Positions 46,001-58,000 of a stretch of DNA of 64,000 bases are shown one piece after another (the stretch's first letter is position 1; each line of letters begins with the position of its first letter). The notes under the pieces were generated by a model that had not been told where the DNA came from, did not search any database, and was given only the letters and a program-made list of their open reading frames with translations. Origin of the DNA: Loripinus fragilis (taxonomy: Eukaryota; Mollusca; Bivalvia; Lucinida; Lucinidae); the NCBI GenBank assembly GCA_964019695.1, contig OZ026522.1, forward strand, positions 58,304,811-58,368,810, in the 5' to 3' direction. A program made the translations under genes and the position numbers.

Positions 46001-49000
46001 AGCAAATACAAATATCTGCTTTGATTTGGCATTTATCTCTTCTTCAAGGCTCTTATTATAACTTTTTGTCTAAAATTGTCAATACGGTTACTGTCAATGA
46101 TGTAACTATGAACACGGTAACACTGTGGTTTGGCTTGGTCACTGCATTGACAAAGAAGGCTATTTATTTTACAATCTTGAAACGTATACAAAAAATATGG
46201 CGAAAATGCAGTTTAATTTACGCTGACCATAAGCATTTTAAATAGTGCATATTCGAACAGAAGGCTTTCCAACATTAAATAAATATTTTCTGCAAGCAAA
46301 TATAGTAACTGCTCTGACGACCGAAGTAACGCCATTGACAGTTAAAGTAACAAATGTCATGGCAATGCAAATTCACTTGCTGTTTTGCAGAATATAAAAA
46401 TCAAACTTGTTAAATTTGATGCTTAAAAGATATGTAAACACCATCAGACATGATTCAAACATTATTTGTATCTAAAATGTCAATGCAGTTACTAAATACG
46501 TCTTTGAAATTACCAGTGTCATTGGTGTTACCTTACAATAAAAGTTGCCATTATAAAAAAAAATAAGAATAAATGAATAACTTGGTTTAACTTAATTCAA
46601 AATCTTAGGCTTCATATTAAAATTGCAAATGCCTTTAGATACAAGGTAGGTTTAATGGTAACTGCATTGACATTTTTTCAAATAACCCTATCATTTTGAT
46701 AAAAATGACTATAAGTACAGAGATTAAGCTTGCATTTGCTTGATTTTGTGTTCTCATTTCCATTGCGGACATAATTTTCACAATTGAAGTCAAAAATGAA
46801 AAAAATGTTTCTAAAAATATTCTAAGCTAAAATGTATATATGTTTTGAAAATGACCCTTATATCATTCAGGGGGCCAATATATTATACCATTATATATTG
46901 ACCCCGACCCTCTATAAAGAAATGTCAGCCACGGAATAGTATTGTCTGTGGTATGTGAATGTTTTCTGTGATGAAACTAAGTTATCACTGGATTCTATTT
47001 ACAAAATACTGTTCTTGAATATTTGTTGGAGGGAGGGGGTTAATATATTATACCAAAATATATTGACCCCCCCCCCAGCCACCTGAACTTAATTTGAGTT
47101 ATCAACATTAATTTTGCGTCATCAAAGATCTATAAATGGTCAAAATATTATACCATAAAATATTGACAACTCCCGCCCCACCCCATTAAATGCAATGTCA
47201 ACCACAGACTAGTATTATCTGTATGCTTTGATATAATATATTGACGCCCCCCTCCAATAAATATTAAAGAACAGTATTTTGAAAACAGAGTCCAGTGACA
47301 ACTTAGCTTCATCACACAAAACATTCACATATCACAGACAATACTATTCCATGGTTGACATTTTTCTTAAAGGGGTGGGGGGTTCAATATATTGTGGTAT
47401 AATATATTGACACCTCCTCAGTGATATAAAGTAATGGCAACTTCAAAATAGAATCCAATTACCGCTTTGCTTTATCATTTCGACCATTTATAGATCTTTG
47501 ATGACACAATATTATTGTTGATAGCTCAACCTAAGTTGGGGTGGGTGTTAGGTCAAAATATTATGTTATACTGAACAAAAATAGAAACTTTACGCTTTTT
47601 GAATAGAAATTTTACTAATTTAAGGCAAACTCATCACATTAAAAAGTATGCATATATAAAGGCCACACGTCTGACAAGACACCATGCAAACACGTTTCAA
47701 ACTTGATTAGACTTTAATGAAAAACGTTGAAAAAACTTCAAACTTCATTTTTAGGTCTGGAAGATTATTGTTACGGTATTTTGAATACATAAACATACTA
47801 TTCAGGAGTCAAATGGTCAAACCTTGAAAATTTCCATATAAAACATTGAGCATGGTGACATAGCCTTTTTATTTCATAAATTGAAAGTCCTTGCATAAAA
47901 CAAACTTCATGCAAAGTATTGAAAATATTTCAATGTGGGAAGTTTTTAGTACTAGCAATATGTCCTTAACCCTTAAAGCGCCAATCGCAACAAAAGTCGT
48001 CTGCTTTTCTCGTCTGCTGAAATGTTTAAGAAGCCTCTATGGCAAACAGTGTGGACCCAGATCAGACTGCTCATAGGAGCAGTCTGTTCTTGGTCCACGC
48101 TGTTTGCTTCTATACTTAATTTGTCAGTAATGATAGGCAATTATTTGCAGTAGACGACTTCAGCAGACGACATTTTCAGATGCATTTTTTTTCTCGGCGC
48201 TTTAAGGGTTAACATGGATACTATGTGACAGTCTGCATGCATGGTTATAAACCCAATTGCAGTTATGGCTCATTAATATATATATAATATTCTATCCATT
48301 GTTTTTCACATGACCTTGCGTCTGAGAGTGATGCAAGGCCAAGCAAAATCTACACGTTTCCAAACGAAAAATGCAACTTTTATGTCATTTTAATGTCCTA
48401 ATATAAATAGCATATTAATTTCGTACACATGTGTTATTGAATTTATAAAAATCATTGCAAAAAGAAATAAAAAGCTTGACAAACCTCACAGTCTATCTAT
48501 TTCCCTCACCTCACAGTCTATCTATTTCCCTCACCTCACAGTCTATCTATTTCCCTCACCTCACAGTCTTTTTTTCCCCTCACCTTACAGTCTATCTATT
48601 TCCCTCACCTCACAGTCTATCTATTTCCCTCACCTCACTGTCTTTTTTTCCCTCACCTCACAGTCTATCTATTTCCCTCACCTCACAGTCTTTTTTCCTC
48701 TCACCTCACAGTCTTTTTTCCCCTCACCTTACAGTCTATCTATTTCCCTCACCTCACAGTCTTTTTTCCCCTCACTTACAGTCTATCTATTTCTCTCCCC
48801 TCACAGTCTTTTTTCCTCTCACCTCACAGTCTATCTATTTCCCTCACCTCACAGTCTTTTCCCCTCACCTCACAGTCTATCTATTTCCCTCACCTCACAG
48901 TCTATCTATTTCCCTCACCTTACAGTCTATCTATTTCCCTCACCTCACAGTCTTTTTTCCCTCACCTCACAGTCTATCTATTTCCCTCACCTCACAGTCT

Positions 49001-52000
49001 TTTTTTCCCCTCACCTCACAGTCTATCTATTTCCCTCACCTCACAGTCTATCTATTTTCCTCACCTCACAGTCTTTTTTTCCCCTCACCTCACAGTCTTT
49101 TTTATCCCCTCACCTTACAGTCTATCTATTTCCCTCACCTCACAGTCTTTTTACCTCTCACCTCACAGTCTATCTATTTCCCTCACCTCACAGTCTCTAT
49201 TTCCCTCACCTCACAGTCTATCTATTTCCCTCATCTCACAGTCTCTATTTCCCTCACCTCACAGTCTTTTTTCCCCCTCACCTTACAGTCTATCTATTTC
49301 CCTCACCTCACAGTCTATCTATTTCCCTCACCTCACAGTCTTTTTCCCCTCACCTCACAGTCTATCTATTTCCCTCACCTCACAGTCTTTTTTTCCCTCA
49401 CCTCACAGTCTATCTATTTCCCTCACCTCACAGTCTTTTTTCCTCTCACCTCACAGTCTTTTTTCCCCTCACCTTACAGTCTATCTATTTCCCTCACCTC
49501 ACAGTCTTTTTTTCCCCTCACCTTACAGTCTATCTATTTACCTCACCTCACAGTCTATCTATTTCCGTCACCTCACAGTCTTTTTTCCCCTCACCTCACA
49601 GTCTATCTATTTCCCTCACCTCACAGTCATTTTTCCCCTCACCTCACAGTCTATCTATTTCCCTCACCTCACAGTCTTTTTTCCTCTCACCTCCCTCACA
49701 GTCTTTTTTCCCCTCACCTTACAGTCTATCTATTTCCCTCACCTCACAGTCTTTTTTCCCCTCACCTCACAGTCTATCTATTTCCTTCACCTCACAGTCT
49801 TTTTTCCCCTCACCTCACAGTCTATCTATTTCCCTCACCTCACAGTCTATCAATTTCCCTCACCTCACAGTCTTTTTTTTTCCCTCACCTCACATTCTAT
49901 CTATTTCCCTCACCTCACAGTCTATTTCCCTCAACTCGTTTAATAAATTCAATAAAACATAAATACTCATGGTAGATCCTCTAAGTAGTGTTCAACAAAA
50001 ACATTACTTACATGGACCGCACATTCCACAGGATAGAGGACAGTTAGCCCATGCGAATTCTATTTGGTTTAGGCAGAGTGTAGGTGTGTCACGAATCAAA
50101 TCATCACAGTTCGTAATCTGATCAGTGCACTGCTGTCGTCCTGAAATTTACCAAATATTACAAATATAGAGCTTTTTGGTTTCATACTGTGTATATCTTT
50201 TACTGTGAAGTTGGAAATTTTTGAGAGAATTTTATTTTCAAGAATAGTGTTAACAGACATATTTACCATTTTAAAAATTTGTGACTTGGGAATGATTTAC
50301 CTACATCAGTAAATGACAGAGTAATTGCGCCATTTTGTCAGTTTTTTTATCAGCAAAGTTTTGCATAATTTAAACCCTCTTGATATTTCCAAATTGGCAG
50401 TAAGTAATATAAGCCTTCAAAATCGTAATTAGCGATCGCTCAAGTTGTGCAACTATTTTCTTTGTTTGGTGTCATCTGATCACCAAATGGCATTAGCTGT
50501 ATAAAAATTTAAATACCAATCGGTGGTTTTAAAGATTCACATTTAGCATAATATATGGTAAAGCGTATTCTTTAAAATTATTTGAGCAAGCATTTTTTTA
50601 ATTGATGAGGGGATAGAGGAGAATCCAAATAGCACTTTATATAAATGGGCCGATGACGGCCCAACATTAAAGTTTTGTGATTTTTCAGGGGATCTGGAGC
50701 AGTATTGCTGAAAAACCCTATATTTTTGTGATTTTTCAGAAGGGGTCCGGACCCCCTGTCCCCTCCCCTCTGCCTCTGTCAATGGAGTGTAAGAATCTAT
50801 TTATCTTATGCTACTATAAGTACTTTCAAATTGTGTTATTGGTTATTTTCTGAAAAAATATGCATTTTAAAAGCCAAAACGCCTTTCAAAATGAATAAAA
50901 ATAAAAAAAAATCCAGAATGAAAAATAATTAAAATAATATGTCAGCCAACCTTACTTCAAATTTTCAGATCTGTTACTCAAAACATTCTAATTTTGTGTA
51001 TTTGACCTTACTAATTTGTAATTTTTGTACTTACGGCCTGGCTGATATTCACATAAAACTGATCGACTGAATCCACACCAAGAGGTAACCCATTTTCCAT
51101 CCCAAGAAAGATATGCACATTCTTCACTAGGAGAGTCTAAAATGTAACGGAAATATTACAACAATAATACACAGAAGATTATGTTTGATAAAAGTTATCA
51201 AACGCGTTTGGGAAAAGCGTTAAATTTGAGATAAGCAAGCATTGCATTTTATTGCTTTTCCCCCAATACGGCAGCACAAGTGTTCGATTATATTAATCAT
51301 ATGACAATCAGGCCAGTTTTTAGTATTTTTACCTGATTTTTTTCAGATTCAGGGTCGGGGGACGGAAAAAAAAGCAAAAAAAAAAAAAAGCTCTACTGGT
51401 CATTGTCTGAGCTTTTTTTCATTTTCAGAGCGTTTTTTTTAAATAGCTCCAGAACAAACAGTTAAACTAGTTAAGTAAACCAACAGTCTGTATAAAATCT
51501 TCAAACCCTGCATAGGACAATCACTTTTAACAGTGTCACTCTCAAAAAAACACAACAGAATCTCAGAAAAATATTATTTTTTTTCAACAAAACAAACAAT
51601 ATTTAGAGTCAACGGATAAAATCAGAAAACTTTCGTAAATCAAGTAATAAAAAATTCTGGCCCCAAAGTACTTTAAAATTGCGTTTTTGATATGACAATT
51701 CTAAGAATTTGCCACATATATATGCTATGTTATTTTGACCATCATTACCTAACGTTAGAAAACGTTTAAACCACTTGGGGTTTATCGATTTTAATACATA
51801 ATATTATTTGACTCACATGGCATAACATCATATGATAAAAATAGGGGATATTTACCTTCTTGAGGTGAATCAAATATATTTCATTGAGTATGGTGAAAAA
51901 TCAGTATTTTTCAAGAGTTCATAGTGGGAATGAAAATGCTGATATTTTCACTGCATGCGATGAGATCTACGAAAAATACTGGCATTTTGTAATTACTGAA

Positions 52001-55000
52001 ATAAGTAAGTTTCTTTCACTTTAGACTCAACAAAACAAAAACACAGAAATCGCAAACTACTTTTTTCCTTTTGTTTCTCGTTCGGTTTGACTTTTAAAAT
52101 GCGTTCCTTGGGTATAATAATGGGTTTAAACAAAGCATGGACATCGAAAATGGCTTGGGATTATATCATAACGAATGAAACGTAAGCAATCAACATTTAA
52201 AGAAATCCTATAAAGAGTGCTTTAGGGTAGGCGTCACTTGCAAACGAGTGTTACTAAGTGACTTCATTATGTTTGATGTTGACGTCTCTTTATTTGTAGC
52301 GTTATTTCATACAAATGTCCTTCACTTAAAAGTCTGAAATTGTTCTATGTTTTGTTGTGCGTCGCTTTATGTCCATCCTAGTATTGCAATCATCTTGATG
52401 GGGAAGAGAGAGCTGGTTGCCTTGCTTAATGCGTCTTCCTGGTGTCTCGTGATGGCTGAGTGGCTCTTCCTCGCAGTGCCATGGGGTTGTCTGCGGTTTG
52501 TGATTGTGGTATTTCCTGATCATACTCACTATTTTTGAAAAGAAAGTCGCAGTTCCAAATTAGAAAAGAAAGCCTTGTATTGCTACAGTGAGATGATATA
52601 AATTCTATCACTCAATAGCGAATTAATACAATATCATTTCACTGTAGAAATGATCAACTATGACGATAATTGTCCTATTCCCAGTAGGCACGCTAAAACT
52701 TTGTTTATCTAAACCTATGAAAGAGGCTTTTGCACATATACAATAAGCACCAAAATGGCACCTGCTGGCTTGTATACTGACCATATTTCCAGTTTGTCCA
52801 GCTCAGGGACGAATTGTCTGCCCATACATATTCACCAGTCGTAGATTTTGTCAAGCCAATCCACGTGAGTCGCATTTCCTCTCTTGCAAGAAAAAAGAGA
52901 TAAGTACAGATTAGAGAATACTAGGTGAGTGTCTTTTGATATCCAGTTTACTAGGCAAGGCTTTTAGAACGCCTGTTGACATCACGAGGCTTGCTAAGCC
53001 ATTCAACACGTGCTCTTAAAGCCGGGCCTGGTAAACTTGATATCAAAATACGCAAACCTCGTATTCTATTTATCAGTCTACCTATTGTTTCACCCTTCAA
53101 ACTAGCGATTATGACGTAATTTTTTATATTTGTGTTGATTCAGTGTCATTAGCAACGTAATACAAAAAGTGCAACGTCATCATGACCTGATAAAGGCGCA
53201 TGCCGTGAGATAGACACTGTTTATCAGGCAACACTCAACAATGCAGTTAATATGAAAGGTAACTGATGTATAGGTGGCAATCAAAATGCTCTTAAGTTAG
53301 AAATGGAAGAACTCATATCAAAAATATCTAGAAACAGTGTTTTGGATAACCATTGGTCGCCAGCCTTTTGTCAATAGTCAAGTGACAAATGGCAATTAAA
53401 AACTATGTATCTAATTGTTTTGATATACTGTATATTGTCAATATTATTCTCGTTTATATAGTTTCTCTTATTCATCTGTGTGTATACACTTTAAGCACCT
53501 CTTTGGTCAAAACTATGGATCCAGATCAGACTGTTCCATGATCTGGGTCCATAGTGCCTCCATGAATAAAAGTAGACTTAATTTTGGATTGTCCCTAAGC
53601 TGCAGATGTGAAAAGTAGACTACACTTTCAGGGCAAAATATATTGGCACAATAAAAGTAAAGCTATATTGAGCCTACCAGTTTGTTGATTTGCTTCTCTT
53701 CATCGTTGTCAACAATTTTTCAGTCATGCCGGTTTCCTGCTGTGAAACAGTACTAAGCAGAGAATAAAATAGCTTGCTCAATGACAAGAAGCAGTACCTC
53801 AGCCCAGGGCTAAAATCCACAACCACTTAATCTTGAGTCAAATACTCTTCCACTGAGCTATCTCACTGCATGAAAACAACTTTGGTTCTCCTATCCTAAG
53901 GAGCCTTAATATGAAATGTTAGCTCGATTGCCCCGGTAGTTTTAGCTGCGTTGATGTTTGAAAATGTTGTTGGGTGGATGACAGACAATGGCTGACGTCA
54001 GAGTTGTTGGTAAACCATTATCGCACCCATATCTTGGGTATACTATTAACTTACACATGAGCCTTTAGCTAATGTAAGTTAATATTTTATTTTGTTTATG
54101 GTTTTGTTTTTATATATGCAGAGCGCTTAACTAAAGTGGTGCTGAAAATTATCCTGCTGCACTTTGTACAATACACATTTTATAATAAACAGCACTTGGA
54201 TCTAAAAAGGCAAATATTAAAGGCATGCTGAAATACCTCCTGCATTATCCAAACTCGGAATGATGTTCTTTCAAATTTGTGAAATAAATCTAAATACTCA
54301 CATGTCAAATTCAATCAGCTTCATCATCAATTGATTTTGTTCCAAACTCTTTGGCATTGCCAGTGTAGCCCCTGTCTTTAAGTTTTTACATGTTGTTACA
54401 GCATCTTCGTGTGACATGGCTTCATCCACCCATTGCAAACATTTGCCATCGATATGGGCCCAACCCCTTGGACAAGCTGGTTTATGAAATGTAAACATTT
54501 GGATATGTTGTAAACTCAATGAGCTTGAAAGTATGTAAGGTAAACCATGGAGATCATTTTAAAATGGCTATTATTTTTAATATAGCCTTTTATTGTATTA
54601 TTTTGCTTTGTTTGATGCTTAATGTCCCAGTCAACAGCTATGGTCATGTTGAGCCGTCAGTTCACCTAACCACATTTTTTCCTGGGCAAGCTTGACTAAG
54701 CGGTTAGCCTGTACTTAGTTCACATACTTTTGCTTGTATCTGACAACAACATTTCTTAAATCAGCGTAAGGGAGAGGAATGGCCGTAAAATTATTTTTTG
54801 ATCATTCTCCACTAATATATGGGACCGGGCTTGGATCTAAACTTATTCACTGATATCATAGAACTTGGCAACGTTTAAAATTAAGGGAAATTCACCTAAT
54901 TACATCAAAACAGACACCAACAAATATTCCACCCAATCATTAAAATCATTTATCATATGACGTCGCGTCTGGAAGTGAAATAACGCCATGCAATAAAATC

Positions 55001-58000
55001 GATAAACCACTAGTGGTTTATAGATTTACGGGAAACGTTATGACGTCCATAACAACGTTGCGTACATAATGACAAAATTTTCACGTTCTTACGCCTGAAA
55101 TGAGATTTCAAAGTATTGGTCATATGATAAATAGAATCTAACATTCGTGCTCTTGTATTATTGAGTTTATTAAACTCGTTGCGAAAAAGAGATAAAATGC
55201 TTGGCAACCCTCGCATTTTATCTCTTTTCCCCAACTTGTTTAATAAATTCATTAAAACATGAGCACTCATGTAAGATCCTCTATTTAAAAGGTGGCCCTT
55301 GTTTTGTGGTAAAGTTCTTGCTGTCCTTTCTGATCTTTTCTAGTTTAGCAATAAGTTTGCTGTGGAAGAGAGACCTGAGAAATTGTTTTCGAGCTGTATG
55401 TTTTTTGTGTCACTTTCTCATGGTGCCATGGTTTAGTCTGAAGTCTGTGCCACATTTCCTGATATGTTCACTTGCTTTTTATAAACAGACTGTAGACTGG
55501 CGCATAATATCCATGCTATTTTATAATGTTTGATTATATTTTTAATTGATTGGGAAAAGAAGGGTTTTCAATACTTTCTGCATAAAAGTTGAAATGATGT
55601 TATCTAATTTATAAAATTATATACTAATGAATAAAATTGGATAAAATTTGCTTTAAAGGCAGTATGTGACCTAAAATTGTGAATAATGATTTATAATTGC
55701 ATGATTGTGCCATACATTTTATGACACTTCTCTTTTTGATACTAATAAAGTGCACCCCTTCATAACATATTCCTTTGGGTTCAAATGGACAGTGTATTAA
55801 GTGAATCCTGATTTAAAGGGACAATTTTACTTAAAAGGAATAATAGGAAACTGACAATTTCTTGATCATTTTCCAATAATTCTTTTGTAAAATTCAATGG
55901 TCAAAAGTTGAGGTTGTCACAACATGATAACATATATCCAAATCTTTGTTATAATGAGGTGTTACATAAAGGGACCACACTCTAGCTAGAGCTATGTCAT
56001 AAACTATTATCATACCTCCACACACAAATCCTAGTTCTGTCCATGTTCCGTCAGAAGTACATGTTATTCTTCTGCTATCATCTGAGCTGTTACACTTATA
56101 TTCCACTTGATCTCCAACAGAGTAACTAGAGTTGTAGGGCGTTGGACCAATAGCAAATTCGATTGGGTCTGGAGGGGAACATTGTACTGTTGATGCTATA
56201 AAACAAATGGGATGGTTCAATTAAATATCTTATATCCATATACCAGTAACTCCTAAATTCTACCTTTGGCAAAATCCAGATAAAATGCTACATGGTCCAT
56301 TATTTCATTCAGATTTACACTGTTTGCTAAGACAAAGACTCCTTCAATCTTCAGAGGCTGAGATACAACTTTGTTTGGAAATGTAACCAGTGACACTTCC
56401 TTATGTACAATGGACTATCCCTAGTTAAATGTATCAAATCAGAAGAATGAATTCATAAGTGCATGAAGCGTTAATTGATACTGTAACTGTAGCAGATTTC
56501 AAATTCATAATAAGTTCACTTTTGAAAAACAACTCACAGAGAATTGAACCTGGGACCCATAGTATTCTCTTACAGCTATGTATGAGCCACGAGATGAGAT
56601 TTCCATCAATGTGGTATGTGTGACCAGCAAGGCCTCAGATCAGCCTGCGTATGCGCAGGCTGATCAGAGCCTATGCTAGTCGCTTGACTATTCTATGAGT
56701 GTTAAGCTACTGACTAAACATTATTAAGAGTTACTAAGCTTTAAATGAGGCTGCACAGGGTGGTCTGAGTCTACACTTGTCAAAATGCCCATTGTTGAAA
56801 TCACATGTCATGGCTCATATTATCAATATGTAAATTAATAAAAGCAAACCGTTATACAGTCTAACCAATGAAGAAAGACAACAGAAATCAAATTTAATAG
56901 ATATGGTAAATTGATGGTTTTAATACTTGTAAAACAATGTATGGCCACCTCTGAAGTCATCACGTTGCACACTACAGCAAATCAAATTTAAAGCAAGACA
57001 TCTTGTAAGATAATGTCACTGAATACATGGTTAACGTCATGTAAATATGGTTAATATCATAAGAAGACCTGGCCTTGAAGTTATAAAACCTGAGTACAGT
57101 CTCAAACTCAAAATAAAGCCCAATGATTGGCTACTTGCAGACACGTGTCTGCAAGCAGCCGATCCTTGCACTTTATTTTGATTAGGTTAAAAGATAGCTG
57201 GTTGGAGTCTCACGAGAGGCACTGTAGTGTGTTCTTGAGCAAGATACTTCATCCTCTGTTTAGTTCTCGTTCAACCCTTGAAGACAGGACTTTGTCCTGA
57301 CGTGACTTAAATTTGTTGATTGAGACGTTATATAAGCACCAAAGAAATACAAACAAAAGCAGTACCTTCAGGCAAAGCTATAGCACATTTATTACAGGAC
57401 TTTCTACAGCCTCTGTGAGCCTGACCATCTTCATTCTTCTCACAGAAGTCTGGATCTTCTCCGATTAGGTCAGCACAATCCTCAAAACGGTCATAGCATT
57501 TATCTGTTGAAAAAGAGCCAATCCATATTAAGACAACCAAGGTAAAAGAAATGTCCCTACTCTTATAAACTTGACAGTCCATGGGCTTTTTTAAGAGTAG
57601 CAGGGTGTTATAATACACTTTTAATTGAATACGAAGGACGTTTTTATGTTCGTAGAGTGGTAAATTTAATGAAAACAGCAAACGTAAATGCATAAATCAT
57701 GTATGTATTTGAAAAGATTGAGGTTTTATCTATACATGCAATCTAAAATTATTTAGAATGCAGTATTTTAATGACTTCCAAGAGGCTAAGACATACCTAT
57801 ATATCGGATTCTGGAAATATGGTGGAAATATGACATTTATGGACTTAGTCTCTGACAGAACGTTAGTAAAAATTGTATGAAAATGGGTCCATAGCCATAC
57901 ACAGCTTCTGAAAATTTCTATGCAGATAAAGGACACCGAGTGCTACAATATTACATGACAATTATAGATAAACGCAACAATTATTGAATATGGAAGATTT

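Larger units (their letters stand above)
35575..47565. repeat. Palindrome-cored satellite, about 170-bp units, with insertions
   Basis: More than 30 cores of the form G-run, TCAATATATTATACCATAAT, ATATTGA, C-run, spaced roughly 150-190 bp. Between cores two spacer types occur. One has GTATTGTCTGTGATAT and AAGCTAAGTTG plus ATTCTTGAATATTTGTTG. The other has TTAATTTGAGC, ATCAATATTG-like and TATATCATTGAGG. Units point one way from 35.6 to 38.19 kb, then the other way to about 45.6 kb, and again switch near 46.85 and 47.21 kb. G-runs reach about 24. Blocks: 35575-38946, 41520-42715, 43129-44095, 45060-45660, 46850-47565. All inside the largest intron of the mosaic gene. Confidence 0.9.

Noticed and set aside
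35575..47565. CRISPR-like array of palindromic repeats
   Set aside because: Units are about 170 bp, spacers are conserved rather than unique, and the setting is a eukaryotic intron.
48455..49975. 506-codon open frame
   Set aside because: Produced entirely by the stop-free pyrimidine minisatellite; the repeats change frame and copy without coding constraint.
57366..57503. Stand-alone ShK toxin gene
   Set aside because: The six-Cys exon is internal, phase 1 at both ends and spliced between kringle and sushi modules; there is no own signal peptide.
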